Notes: generated by a model not told the origin, from the letters alone. A stretch of DNA of 64,000 bases from Endomychus coccineus (GCA_958510875.1 OY294067.1:34150912-34214911), one strand, 5' to 3'; positions 45,190 to 57,699 are shown, counted from the first letter of the stretch. Numbers and translations are program-made.

Positions 45190-46068
45190 TCCCAACAGCA
45201 CATCGTCTGATGGAGTGTATTTTAAAATGGGAAAATGTACTGTCCCGTGGTCAAGAACCAGAGCACATCGCACCGGCGAAGCTGACGCCACTACACATTC
45301 CTACGGGTGTTGGATGGGCCGTTTGCAGAATCAGCCAGGGTCTCTCTATACTCCAAAACAAGCCTAGAAGTCACTCTATGACTGCGAACTGAGCATAGTG
45401 CCGCTCGGTTGTCAATGCAGATTTTGATCCGCCCACCTCGTTAGTTTCGTCTCAAATTACGTGTACACCTAGCGAAACTGAAAGTCCGACGCTAGACTCG
45501 CCAGACTTGAATCCGTGAACTACACTAGTACTCCTAACGAAAGTGGTCCGAAGTCCTTGTTCTTCCAGACCATTCTGGAATCCATCCTACTTCAGTCGGA
45601 GAATCAGGCAACTTCTAGCAGCTCAATCCTTACTTTTGCCATGACCGCAAAGTACGGACGCACCGACCTACTGGCCCAGACCAGCAAGCCGATACGCAGT
45701 ACCCGCAGCCACTGTTTTAATGTAGAGATGGTCGATCTCCAGAACCCTCGTGGAGGGTTTTGCCACGCAAGCCAGTTGTTGAGCTTTGTCCAGAGCTAGA
45801 CGGAACATAACCATTTATGTTGCTGGCCACAACTCAAACGCTTGGGCGGATCATGACCATATACATCCAATGCATAACCTGTGGCCGTAGACCCTATGTG
45901 CTTGCGAAGGCTCTCCTGCATGTCCATAATCACGCAATGCCTTTCTCACACACAGGTTTCCAGGTGCATTTTCCAGCTTAGTTTAGCATTGAAGATAAAT
46001 TCAAGGTACTTCACTCAGCCTTTCAAGTGCAACGTCCTCCCCAAAAGACGGATCTCTGGGTACCCTGT
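45190..46068 (-). pseudogene. R1/LOA-type LINE copy, minus strand
   Basis: Reverse complement of 46068-45850 aligns closely with 42690-42880 (AAGTACCTTG...AAACTAAGCTGGAAAATGCA). 45800-45640 encodes ALDKAQQLACVAKPSTRVLE, HLYIKTVAAGTAYRLAGLGQ as in the 42.4-kb copy. Further on (45560-45190) the RNase H region is barely readable. Many stops and frameshifts. Its 5' side is cut by the left end of the Mutator-like element at 46069, so the LINE is older than that insertion or was truncated at the same point. Confidence 0.72.
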
Positions 46069-48135
46069 AAATTCTACGAAAACAATTCTTCGAAAGCAGT
46101 TCTTCGAAAGCCATTTCTTCGAAAACCGTTTCTTCGAATTACCCTCACTTCAAAAACTATTTTTCGGAGGACATTTCTTCGAAAATAAGATTTTTCGGAA
46201 AATAATGTTAAACCACAAAAGGGTAGGCAGGATACGACTATAAAATGAAAATAGGTGAAACAACACAATATAAATTAATACAAAAGTTTTTTATAGGAAA
46301 CAACTATAACATATTCTAGTATGTTCGGCTATTCGGCTGCTCGTCGGATTTTTTCCTCAGGATCTCAGTATTTTCTTTTTGACAATTCTGACTGCCCGCC
46401 TGATATGTATTGTTCTATTTTCACTTCGTTTAGTCCCTGTTTTCTTTTATTTGCCTCTATGAACTTCTAAATATTGGGTGGACTGGCAGATAATTGGGCA
46501 TCAAAACTTGTATGCCAACCTTCCATAGCATTATTTGTTTTGGCCAATCCACTGTATCATAACAATTTCACATAATGTGTGGAAATAGTGGATCTCGCCG
46601 ACGTTGCTGTCTTTGGGTAGTCCTATCCAGATATGCTCGAAATAGTCAATGACATTTTGGGCCTCCGCAGGTAAAGTGTCACTATCCACCAGCAACTGAA
46701 ATGCTTCTCCTAGATGTTGTAACGCCACAAAGGCTAAAGAGTTCAACAATCTCATTTTCAGAGCAAATTCTGCATCTGTGTTATACTTTTTCTTAAGTCC
46801 CTCTTGCTGTGGTTTTCTGCAGAGACACTGACAAAAGTGAAAAAAGCATTCACGAACCCGACTTTCCGGTAGTTTTGTAGTCGATGCCTTAAACTCGCTG
46901 CTCTTTCAAAGTCAATCATTATTCTGGAGGGTTTGGCGTTCGGACATCTTTTCATTATCTGTTGAATAACTCTTGAGTGAGATTGTTCAAACTTGTCCGG
47001 CAATAGTGCATGGATCAGGGGAATCGGAATTTTTTCCTTCAATCGATGAACTGCATATAATTGGGCGAACAGATGTGGTACGCCTTAGAAGGTTTCATCC
47101 ATAAAAATCTTCGCCTTTCATCGTTTGTGTATATAACTCGGGTAGAATTATGTCCATTCGTTATTGGGGCAAAACTGCTTAAGCATCGTTCCTTCTTTGT
47201 ACGTTCCTTATTGTCCTCTTCATGCAACTAACGGATGGAATTTTTCCTGTATAACTGCTGCGGACTGTGCCAGACAATAAAGACACGATGCAATACGGAG
47301 TATCTCTTGAAGTGGCTGCTGTGGCTCGTATTCGCTCCATTAGTTTTGATACCTCTACCACTCGCAGCATTTGCAGCGTGATTATGCTCCCCAGTTTTCT
47401 TATATAGCTGTCCTCCGTCGCTAATAGCTCGACCTCTGCAACTCCTCTTCCTGGTATCAAATTGCTTGCACTTCCAATAGATACTTGTATCCACTTGTTT
47501 ATTCTTTACAAATAGCTATTCGTCGAGGACCAATTCCTGGTTACCTTTTTCGCTTGATACAAACTCCATCTTCAGCTCATCGATGTCAATGGTGTGTCTC
47601 ACAGGAAAACTATGAGGGGAACAATATTTGGATAGCTCCTTTTACATGTCTAGCATTCATTAATTCTTCATTGTCATTGGGGTAGATAATCCAATTGTTA
47701 TTGAGAGACATAGGTATTTCCATAAATTAGTATTAATACTTACCTTTCATTATTCCCAACATGTCCTTTCAATATTCGGAGCAGAGTGATGATTTCTAAT
47801 CACCTTTGATATACAAAATAATTAAACTAAATAATTACTCATTAGCATCGGGGTGGATAATCTACTTGTTATTGACACAGGTATTTTCCTCAATTGGTAT
47901 CAATATTTTACTGATGAGAAAAAATTCCCTACAAGGTTGCGCTTCACTTGTATCTTTCATGTTAGAATTTCATCTTCGGAGTACCGTTCTTAGAAGAATA
48001 GTTTTTGGAAGGACTTTTCTTCGAAAAATAGATTTTCGAAAGACTGTTCTTCGAAGAATACTTTATTCGATGGAATGTTTTTTCAAAGAATTGCTTTTCG
48101 AAGAACTGCTTTCGGAGAATTGTTTTTGAAGATTT
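46069..48135 (-). mobile_element. Mutator-like (FLYWCH-MULE, Phantom-type) DNA transposon, decayed
   Basis: The left end AAATTCTACGAAAACAATTC at 46069 matches the inverted right end at 48135 (AAATCTTCAAAAACAATTCT), and both continue into several copies of a 15-17-bp word, roughly AATTCTTCGAAAGC. These fill 46071-46205 and, inverted, 47975-48130. Subterminal arrays of this kind often bind the transposase. The interior encodes a FLYWCH-MULE transposase on the minus strand. About 2.07 kb. No target duplication could be confirmed. Confidence 0.78.
46320..47569 (-). pseudogene. FLYWCH-MULE transposase pseudogene
   Basis: Reading from the ATG at 47569: MEFVSSEKGNQELVLDE, a stop, then FVKNKQVDTSIYWKCKQFDT, RSCRGRAISDGGQLYKKTGE and HNHAANAA, a complete FLYWCH zinc finger (C, C, H, H). 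The MULE core follows at 47042-46758: PLIHALLPDKFEQSH, PSRIMIDFERAASLRHRL, where the DFE motif gives catalytic Asp and nearby Glu. Next comes 46755-46531: LLNSLAFVALQHLGEAFQLL, EAQNVIDYFEHIWIGLP. The end at 46540-46330 reads NNAMEGWHTSFDAQLSASPP and KRKQGLNEVKIEQYISGGQS, a typical MULE C-terminus. In-frame stops occur, including one in place of the Trp of NIWKF, plus frameshifts. FLYWCH-MULE pairing is known from insect Mutator-superfamily elements such as Phantom. Non-functional. Confidence 0.85.
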
Positions 48136-48139
48136 GTTT

Positions 48140-49400
48140 AAAGCTCTGGAACGAGAATTCTGAAATGTGAATTCGTTTCATATTGTACTTTCGTATGAGT
48201 GAAATATTTTCTCTTGTTAATATAGTTGGAAAGGGAACACTAAGTGATTGAAGGTGATCAATCCCAATTGAAATGTTCGTCCGAATTTGAAATAGGTATC
48301 AGAAATATATTGTAAATTGTTATTCCATATATTTATTCCACAGAACTAGCTTTTTAATTAGAATAGTGTAGTAAGTAATTCATGTACCTACTGAAATATT
48401 TTTTGGGCACAAAGCCAGCTAACTTAATATTCCGATTATCAATTTATTATTGGCCATATATGCTTTTAATAAATTGGATGAATACCATATATTCTGTCAA
48501 TAACTCACATACAAACTGTCAAAGTGTATGTTCATATTGATACTTCTGAAAACTTAATTTGAATGGAGCATAAAAGTCATATTCCAACAGAACTGATTCA
48601 TCGATTCGTTCAAGAACTATGAGCGTGGAGGAGCTTACCAGTGAATTCTTCGAATCGAAGGTACATTTTCTAATCCTCTAAGTAAAAGCAATAAATAGAA
48701 CGTAACAGGCTAAGAAAGTAGGAAAGACATTAAATTTGAATTCAGTTAGACGTGAGGTAGTCTCAGATGATGACCTAGTTTTCTGAGAAGACTACTGCAC
48801 CATTAAACAAGATTAAAACCCCTTGTAAGAGCTAAGTATGCCCTAAAGTTCTGTATTGTTTAAGAACTTCAGGATTCCCACATCCTTTATTTAAACTGCC
48901 ATCTTATTCGTCTACTGAATCTGGTTCGTGAGAATAGCTTAGTCGATCTGAGTTATTTAAAGACATTATACTTCTCTGGGAATCAAAAATCCATCGAGCA
49001 TCAAAGCATAAAATTGGAAAGAGTATGCGGCGGCTGGCGTTGAAAATTTTATGAGCTCAATGATTATGACTGAAACTATGAAAACTTAAACTTTATCACA
49101 GAATTCCCTTCTCTACATCTCAATTCATCTATTGATTGATTAGGAGAGACGTGAGATAGTCATGATTTCCATTGTCAAACAATCATGATCGATTGCTTAA
49201 TATTTTATTGCATAAATTACGAAATATTCGCTTACTTTACTGATGACCACACACAGTTCATCCGATAGGATCAACAAAACTATATTTTTATATGTATATG
49301 TAAGGCTAATACCACTGACTGATATACTCTTTCGGCACCTGCTAATAAGTGGCATTCAATATATTTTGACAGCTAACATAATCACATACAATTTATATGA
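48140..49400. other. No recognisable feature
   Basis: A+T-rich DNA without recognised domain or repeat. Confidence 0.45.
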
Positions 49401-49401
49401 A

Positions 49402-49658
49402 AGACAGTTCAGACCATAGTCAAAGTATAAAGGTCTGATGCAGCCTCCCTTCTACTCTTTTTAAAATTCGAGTGCAAGCTGATTGGTCGTTTATCTCGTT
49501 TATTCAATGTAATTGATGACATAATATGATGTTGTTACGTGCCGACGAGCCAAGGAGAGCAAGGCTGTGATTGGAGGAGGTGACGTCACCTAGCGCGAGA
49601 AACGATGATAGGGAGGCTCCAACAGACCTTTTTACTTTGACTATGGTTCAGACTGTCT
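49402..49658. mobile_element. 257-bp MITE with 49-bp terminal inverted repeats
   Basis: The left end AGACAGTTCAGACCATAGTC at 49402 is matched by the inverted right end AGACAGTCTGAACCATAGTC at 49658. The arms continue through AAAGTATAAAGGTCTG and GCCTCCCT with few differences. The interior is G+C-richer than the surroundings and holds the 14-bp palindrome AGGTGACGTCACCT at 49578-49591, containing a full TGACGTCA (CRE-type) site. Confidence 0.8.
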
Positions 49659-49659
49659 A

Positions 49660-50320
49660 TAACAAAACATAATTTCTCAATGATACAGGTGTACTTCTCA
49701 TGACAGACAGCTGATACCTTGACAGTCACATAATGTCCGTGACAGACCATTCCATAACATCTACATCTACGGGTTCTGTGTGCGTAGCTAGCGAACAACA
49801 ACTAGTCTATCATAAGTCCGATTCTCCCTCATAGAACTATTCTTTCGAATGAAATAAAACTGAAATATGTTGTGAATTACTAGTGACCCTTAGGTGGCGG
49901 AAACTTTGCGTTTCTATATTAACCTTTACCTGATTAATTTGAGCAGAAAGACGTCAAAATATGTGAGGCAAGCAGATTCCGGAAAAACAACACAAAATTG
50001 AAATATACTTCATTCAGAATAAGTATCCCTCTGTCAAGATCCTGATTCAATTCTACTCAACTTTAGACGACAATTCCAGAATCACCCAACTTTCAATTTT
50101 TGAGCATATAAGGAGAAAAATACGACTCCTACTACCCAAGAAAAAATGTGTAAGAGGAAAAAATTTTGATCTACATACTCATATTAGTCATATTACATCA
50201 ATATATTTCTCATGAACTGCTTGTGTTATGAATCAGGTTATTATGAATGTATGAAAAAATTCGATGGTAGAAGCCGTTACTTCATAGTAATCTATCATAA
50301 TGCTTGAATGAAAGAAGAAT
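49660..50320. other. No recognisable feature
   Basis: Non-coding A+T-rich DNA. Confidence 0.45.
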
Positions 50321-50335
50321 CACTTTTTATACCAA

Positions 50336-50640
50336 TCTACATGAAGTTTGCTCCACACAAAAATATTAGATTTCGAAGCCACTAGATGTGCTATAGAATA
50401 CGTTATGGCTTTATTAGACTATATCATCCAGACGAAAAACATCAGATCTTGTTCAATCGTGCTTCCTTTCGATATTGAGTGAAGAGGGACTGTTTATCCA
50501 AAATAAGACTACAGAAAGTTCATAATATTTGGCAAAATTTCCTTCGAGGCTCAATTCCCAAAAAATATTGCTGGAACTTACTTTGAAATACTCATAAGCC
50601 TTTCCTTCTTAAAAGTGGTATAGAAACGAAGTGAATGTTC
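50336..50640 (+). repeat. Interspersed repeat, plus-strand copy
   Basis: Aligns with the reverse complement of 53100-53430: CTACATGAAGTTTGCTC, ATGTGCTATAGAATACGTTATG, TTGTTCAATCGTGCTTCCTTTC, AAATTTCCTTCGAGGCTCAA and GCTGGAACTTACTTTGAAAT. The copies are diverged with indels. Translation gives no family I can name. Confidence 0.65.
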
Positions 50641-50667
50641 TTTCATTTGATTATCATCATTATGTAA

Positions 50668-50780
50668 CCTTATTTATTTATTTATTCATTTATTTAATCT
50701 TACACTGATCACCAGGTATAAACCCCTTTCAAAGATCAGTACAATGCATAAGAAAATTAATATTAACAATTATCATCTAA
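50668..50780 (-). repeat. ATTT-rich tail, possible LINE 3' end
   Basis: A run of ATTT units at 50671-50699 followed by GATCACCAGGTATAAACCCC. On the minus strand this would be an (AAAT)n-like tail, as in CR1/I-type LINEs. No coding part was recognised upstream, so the call is tentative. Confidence 0.3.
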
Positions 50781-51300
50781 ATTGAATCTAAGTAACCTAA
50801 TTATACTCTAGTCCGAGAGGAGACAAAATCAAAAAGAAAAAGAAAATAGCCAAAAACATTTATCACAGCATTGTACGAAGAGGGAAACGAAAAAACGAGC
50901 AGTCATCGAGCACTGCTGACAGAAGTGAAACCTGATAAACCAATTTATTTTATGTTAGCATCCGAAATTACAATCTTATTATTTTTGAATGAAAATTAAT
51001 ATAATTATTCTTCATTTTTCAAAACTGTCAGCATTTCAATTAACAATTATATACATTTTTATTTTTAATAATAAAAAACGTATAATAGGCGGTACAATCC
51101 CTGTAAAGAGTATGGATGTAATCCGATATTATTTTATTTTCAAAACATATCATCTATTGACATTTACATCGATGTAAATGAAAGTAATGTTAAACAGCAT
51201 GTTCTTCATTTGCGTCGTCATTATCGATAACTTCAACGATACTCAAATTATTAGATCAGATCCAAGCATGAAACATACTGTGGAATCAGGTGTGCTCATA

Positions 51301-52003
51301 TACCGGGTGTCCCAGTATACATGTTCCAATGGATTATCTCAGTCATTTCAAATGATAAAAATTAGAAAATTTTATGATCTCCAATTCGTTCAAGAAACCT
51401 TTAACTGAGAAAAACAAAAATTGAAAGCACCCTGTATATTTTTTACAATTTTTGATTTCTACTCAAAATTATCTTTCCAACGATGTATCACTATCAAAGT
51501 TACAAACAAATGTATTCAAATGTTTCCATGACACACTAAGGTTTTCATTTAAGAATTATCAATTCTTCCAGTTCTACTGCAATTCTAATAATTTGAAATT
51601 TGACGTTCTCTTCATCATCTCGAATGCAAAATTGTTCATGAATTATCAATTATTATTGAAGTCAAAATCAAGATTACACAAAATATCGTAGCCTACTGCA
51701 ATTCTTTCAATTTGAAATTTCCATTGTCGTTTTCTCCATCAAATCAAATGTAAAATACAAAGTGTGATACATCGTTGGAAAGATAATTTTGAGTAGAAAT
51801 CAAAAATTGCAAAGAATATACAGGGTGCTATTTGAAATAAAAAAGTCAGATTCACTTCCGGTCAAACCGGGAGTGACTTCAGATTTTTGTGCTTCTCAGT
51901 TAAAGGTTCCTTGAACGATTTGGAGATCATACAATTTTCAAATTTTCATTTTTTGAAATGACCGAGATAATCCATTGGAACACGTATACTGGGACACCCG
52001 GTA
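51301..52003. mobile_element. 0.7-kb TA-flanked MITE with long inverted ends (ACCGGGTGTCCC type)
   Basis: The left end TACCGGGTGTCCCAGTATAC at 51301 matches the inverted right end at 52003. Arms run to about 51492 and from about 51759, with shared words CCAATGGATTATCTC, CAGGGTGC and ATCTTTCCAACGATGTATCA. TA on both outer edges suits a Tc1/mariner-type target. The middle contains a diverged direct repeat starting (T/C)CTACTGCAATTCT at 51574 and 51692. No coding capacity. Confidence 0.82.
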
Positions 52004-52009
52004 TAAAAA

Positions 52010-52545
52010 CAGGCTACTATTACCGATCACACATAATTTAATTATTACTTTTTACTTTGTAATAATCAAAGTATGAGTTATATTGCAAAAAAAGTTCCAT
52101 TTTTTCAGTTAGCATGATATAACTTTCGTACGCACGAGGACGGAGTATTGAGTAAATGAATAATGTCGAGTATATGCGTGCTGTTGTAGCTGTATACAGT
52201 GTATAGTGTTACGTAGTGTATACGTATACCTGTCCTGTATACCGTAATCGAGAGCACTGGCTCACACAGGCAGGCTCACCAACACCGACTCAGATATGCA
52301 CACGTGTGTAAGCGTATAGAGAGACTGCCTGACGCCTGACCTAGTCCCGCACGGCCGCAGTTGCGCCCTCAGCAGTATGCATAGTACCTAATATATATAG
52401 CTACAGCGTGACGGGACGTGACGGACTCAAGGTTTTACCCTTCATCTGAAATAGCCCAATTTTGCTTCAAAAAGGAAGAGCTGAAAAGTATGAATATTGT
52501 TTCATTGCAGTAGGCGAGCAAGCTGTTTTAGGCTAGAATTGAAAA
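52010..52545. other. No recognisable feature
   Basis: Non-coding; a G+C-richer stretch at 52200-52430 has no motif that I recognise. Confidence 0.4.
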
Positions 52546-52549
52546 TATC

Positions 52550-52786
52550 CTATTTAGTATGAGTGTCATTGGTGTTATCGGCATGGCACATGCAAAATAA
52601 TGGAGATAATTTAAGTAAGTTAGTACGAGGAGTTTGAAGGTAGAAAGTATTTACAGAACGCGAGTTCAACCAAGGAACTAGGAAATTGACTCTTTCCAGC
52701 AGCATGGGGTAGTCAATTAGGTTATTGAGCAACTTGAACAAACTGGCCTGGAGTACATAATTATTTCTGCGAGAAAGGGATGACAT
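52550..52786 (-). pseudogene. Jockey/CR1-like LINE RT C-terminus fragment
   Basis: The minus-strand translation SLSRRNNYVLQASLFKLLNN, LIDYPMLLERVNFLVPWLNS and YLQTPRTNLLKLSPLFCMCH matches the familiar ending of insect non-LTR reverse transcriptases (LFKLLNGxIDSPxLLxxxxFxVP...TPRTNxxxxSPLxRMC). It is a 78-codon open piece ending at 52550; upstream motifs are not visible. Fragment only. Confidence 0.75.
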
Positions 52787-53099
52787 ATTTAATAGTTTGA
52801 TTGCATTAAAACACTGAGCTCAACTATACATATATTATACAAGAGTGTTTTAAAGTACAACAAATTACAGACGTTATATAGTCCTATCTCTCAATCCATA
52901 TTGACAAAACTATAAGTAGATATGCTAGGCCGGTTCGGGTCCAAAATCGACCTTTTTTACATGTGAATCCCCATAAGGAAATCTGAGGTTCATTCTAGAC
53001 ATTTTCGGTCCCCTTCAAGGTCATCCACAATGGCGCAAGTGATAATATTAGGTGCAATCCTTAACAGCTTGTTCAATTGGAAGAATGTACTTTCTCAAA

Positions 53100-53445
53100 T
53101 AACAGTGTATTTGTAATCCGTTAAGAAGGAACGGCTCATGAGTATTTCAAAGTAAGTTCCAGCAATATCTTTTCGGAATTGAGCCTCGGAGGAAATTTTG
53201 GCAAATATTATGAACTTTTCTACTGTAACATTTTGGAATACTTTGGAAATATTGTCTTTTGTTGTAAAGCAGTTCCTCTTCATTCAATATGAAAGGAGGC
53301 GCAATTGAACAATATCCGACGTTTTCGCCTAGATGCTATATCCAAGTAAAGGTATAAAGTATGCCATAGCACATATTTGAAAAATTTGCTTTGAAATCTC
53401 ATGTTTCTGTATAGAGCAAACTTCATGCAGATTGTTTTCCATGAA
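53100..53445 (-). repeat. Interspersed repeat, minus-strand copy
   Basis: Inverted counterpart of 50336-50640 with the same block order. A 62-codon minus-strand frame (53283-53095, MKRNCFTTKDNISKVFQNVT) covers part of it, but the frame is not kept in the other copy. Confidence 0.65.
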
Positions 53446-56400
53446 GAGTTTTTCCTTCTTTCATGTTGAAATAGAAATCTTCATATCTTCATGCAAAAGT
53501 TATAATCCTTATTTATGAAAATTTGTTCTCCATAATTCAAGATAGAATGCACATCTCCATAACTAGAAACACGCTATTATGTGAAAAGGCTGATCCGAAG
53601 GATCATACTACGGTAACATTATAGTGTGATGAAAGTGTTTTCGGTTCATTTCAAGAGCTTGGGAATAAATCGACAAATATCTATCTCATAAAATCAGTGC
53701 TGAGCTTCCGGAAAGTTGAAGGATTTGTTACTTAAATTCGTTATTCACGTCATCTACGAGAATTACATTACGAGTAATAATATATTTATGTTGATAAATG
53801 ATGCTGCAGTGTGGAACGCCCTTCTTGTTCTCCACGCTCTTTCAACATCATCCTTTCTATGTTATTCAAATATAACATCACATAAAAACTAATGAAACCA
53901 TCAACTTGATATCTTTCATATCTGAATGATTTCTTTGGATTTCGTTCTTGAAACGAGATGGATGAAGAGAAAGCTTTTCGTGATCCCTACTCCAATTTTA
54001 CGGTTATAGGAAAATGCGAATTAAACATTTGTATCCTTTACAGCACAGCTTAACGAGAAAGACCAAGTCAAGTCAAATATTCATCTCAACATTCTCTACT
54101 GAGATAAATTTATTTGAACATATTTCGTTCAAAATTTATTCGATTTTGCGTTATCCCTTCAGGAAATTTCGTGATAGTGAAAAATATACACGCATTCATT
54201 CCATCATTACATGAAATATTTTCGAGGCCACAATTCATGCACGAGAATTGCCATTTGGGGCTTGGGGTTTACGATTCACTTCTAGAACGGTGCATTTCAT
54301 CCCTGCTAATCTGCAGTTAGCTGCTTGGAGAATTGTGCTACTTGAGGTTCCACGCTTAAGTTTTAAGACTGTGCTTTTAATGATAGACTTGCACCCGCAT
54401 ATAACATAGAGTTATTATACTTGTTGAATATGGCAGCAGCTAAATGTTGGTGCGAAGACGTGTATTCACATCTTTTTCGGATGAAAAAAAAGTAAGAATG
54501 AATATCTTAGCTGTCGCGAATATCAACCTTCCTCAACGGTCTAGGTTTAGCAATGTAATTTCTTCTCATTTCAGAAATCAGGCTTTAACCCAACCTCAAT
54601 GCGTCGAGTATAAGGCTAATAATGTAGGATTTCATCTATTCCACCGTCCAATATTCGAATTACATAGAGCCTCCTCTTTGTTCGAAACAAAAAATTTCTC
54701 TAGATCCGTATGCTTTTTTGAAAAAAAAAACCATTATCTATAATATCGATTACTATTCGATTTGAACGTTCTGGACAATTAACTACCTACTTCCCTACAC
54801 ATCATATATCTTGATTACTGTCACGAAAGTTCGAAAAGTGCACGTAGATATAAGTTAGTAGAAAATACGAATAAAATTGTAATATTCAATACATTATCAG
54901 TACATAATATATATAATAATTTCCTGAAAACTATCTCATTCGCATGTTATGCACATACGAGCTAGCCTTTGAATTCTTAATAGATTTATCCTTGTACTAG
55001 CCATACTTGAGATCACTGCATTTGCCTTGTACATACCCGAATTCCCTGTAAAGTTTTTGTACACCATTTTTTGGCTTTTGTAGCCTTGATCGTTGCTTCT
55101 TTTTCTTGCTTGCTCCAAAGTATTTTTTCATCTAGTGTAAGTAAGTCCCAGATACTTTTTTCAATTCTGTGAGCAACTAAGGTGGTTTTGATGATCAGTT
55201 ATTACTTAATTGATAATTGAATATTCAATTCATCACTTGGAACAACAATTTTTGGAAGTTTACTAGGAAACAAATACGAATCCATCACGTTTTGTTGCCT
55301 TATTTTCCCTAATAATCACCGCCAATAAAAAATTTTACAACATACGTATTCATTTCTCAGGGACCCAAGGAATCTTCATGAATTGTTCTAATTCATTTAT
55401 ATTTCAAGGTCTCTTCTCGTGGAGAAATAAAAAATTGAATAATAAGGCATATTTGCTATTGCAAACAGGTACACAAAACTTAAATGGCATTCTCACATGA
55501 AATGTCACAGAATGAAGAAGAGAAATTTTTTATACCAATGTATCGACAAAAGAACAGTTAAAAAAATAAGTAATAATGATCTTTGACACTTTTCGAACTA
55601 GTTTCTAGATGTACCAAAGGTTTATATAGCAAACCAATGTATCTTTGAAATTAGAAATTAATTTCACAATGAAAATAAATAAATTCATGAAATAATCACT
55701 ATGGGGTTTGTCGGATCAACTTTTGCAAAGTTTATACAAATTTGGGATTGAAGACATTGAATAGTTGTTCATGGGCACGTTCTGACAAACATAAAGGCAT
55801 AAAATGAATTTCAACTCATAACATAAGTTAAATTATATCATCATTGTTGAAATTATTTTGTCTAAGAATCAATTCGTGACGAAACTATAGTCAGCAACTA
55901 AACATTGCAGTTTGAGCAAATTAAAATATACGTTTTATTCCGTTATTCTACATATTTGAAGAATTTTTCTTCCAATAACTAGTTTATATCAAGTTAAGTT
56001 ATGAATGGAATCGGATTCATTTCTTGATTAAATTGAAATCTGTATGAGAGAAGATTGAAAATCTGATTGAGCCAATAGTCCTAATTATGCCAATATTTTT
56101 AAGCACTCATTGTAACGAAATTTTCAAGTGATGCATAGGGAAATATTTAATTGTATAAGGTTCAGTACCAGTGGAACAACAATCTGCTAGTCTATTTCAG
56201 CATTGACCGACTATAGCGGGGATCTTTAGGTAGATAAAATGATTCTTGGCTATGGACTAATAATGTATTAATAATACGTTCGCCAATGTTTCGACTATTA
56301 TTAACTAGATCATTCTAACGTCCCTATTTAAATGAGCTCGCCGCTCCCGGAAGCGAAACCATCCAGACCAGAATACAACAAAACGAATATTGTAGAAGCT

Positions 56401-57035
56401 ATTCTCCAAATAATTGAGCAATGTCGGTCATTAAATAATGGCTAGGGTGTAAAGTTCGGAAATTAGATGGGCTTAGTTTCTTCTTCACATCACCATCACT
56501 AATAATCTAGTTCATTTCTGAAAGAATGGCCATAACTCTTACTGGGACAGTGACTTGAAACATAATTGAATATCTTATCACTTAAAGCAATCTAACTGAT
56601 TTTGTAGAAAGGGTGCAGGGAATGAATCGACGCTCCACTTTAAATAAGTGAAAAATAATGTTTCTGTCATTCGATCACGGAGTAAGTCTTCAGACTAGGT
56701 GGAGTGGTAGCCACAAAACATCCCGAACATGTTATCTTCCAACTAGAGTATTTTAATGCACTATCGCGAATTAAATACATTTCTGTCTATTAAAACCGGA
56801 GTTACCTGGTCGTTCCAGTACGAATTGCAACTTAGAGTTGGATCAGTTCATGTATTTATAAAATAGTGTGAAGTTTTAGTTTGAAAATTTTATGTTTCGA
56901 TTTAAGAATGTTCTTAGCTTAGTTTCTTGTGAGTAGATTCCACTCACAAGAAAATAATCAGTGTTATTAATAAACTATAGAATAGTTCACACTGAATATA
57001 TTATAAAACTATTGATGAGAAATGATCAACTAAAA
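53446..57035. other. No recognisable feature
   Basis: Longest unassigned stretch. A+T-rich, with short frames only. I see no protein domain, long inverted repeat or RNA gene. Confidence 0.45.
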
Positions 57036-57039
57036 GTTA

Positions 57040-57560
57040 CTATTAAAGTACTGAGGACCTTTCGGCTAACAAGTAGCCATCATCAGAGTAAACTAAATAA
57101 TAAATCAAAATGTGTCTGTTTGAATACTATTTGATGGGATTAATAATGTAAAAGATGGGTTGCCCTCAGCTAGAGATAAATCGAAATTTAATAAATTGCT
57201 TCTTCGTTTATACATCCCTTCTAAATTACCTAGATATTTGTATGTACTGTGTTTCGAAAGTGATAAGCTTTCTTGAGAAATGATGTGAACTGCATTCAAA
57301 ATATGTTCGGCTACCGCTGATTTTTCACCATTATTTCCATTTATATGAGCAAAATGTTCCTTATAATGACTCCCAATTGATTTTGTAAATCCCGGATTGG
57401 TCGAAATCGGAAACTTTATCAAAGGTGTTGCCAAAACGGTGTTAAAACGTTGAAGCTTGTTCTGACATCTATATACGGGTTGATGCTCTCGTTTCATTTG
57501 ATGTTGTTTCTTCCTTTACAAATTCCTGAGTTGATAAACATTCTGGAGAAATTTCTTTAA
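57040..57560 (-). pseudogene. PLE family B 3' copy, left arm of a second head-to-head pair
   Basis: Minus strand: QPVYRCQNKLQRFNTVLATP, FPISTNPGFTKS, then the endonuclease remnant HYKEHFAHINGNNGEKSAVA and ILNAVHIISQESLSLSKHST, and LSLAEGNPSFTLLIPSNSIQ before the stop. The YIG part has been lost by deletion near 57370. The outer end carries a good hammerhead at 57049-57090. Inverted relative to the copy starting at 57700. Confidence 0.8.
57049..57090 (-). ncRNA. Hammerhead ribozyme, PLE family B
   Basis: On the minus strand: stem I TACT (57090-57087), core CTGATGA (57086-57080), stem II GGCTACTTGTTAGCC, GAAA (57063-57060), near-palindromic stem III AGGTCCT (57060-57054), cleavage expected after the C at 57053, and stem I partner AGTA (57052-57049). 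Stem II pairs fully, with one G-U or A-U choice at its tip; all core bases are present. The best family B copy in the window. Confidence 0.8.
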
Positions 57561-57699
57561 AATAATAATATCCCCGATAGAAACTGAACAGAATACGTGA
57601 TCCTTAATTATTTCAATTTTAACATTTTCTCCTTTTGTAGCCAATATTTTCTCAAGCTAACTTGAAACCTCCTTAAAATCAAAACTGAATCAGTTTCCA

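Noticed and set aside
50668..50700. ATTT run as a CRISPR-like or regulatory array
   Set aside because: Simple ATTT microsatellite; better explained as a LINE tail.
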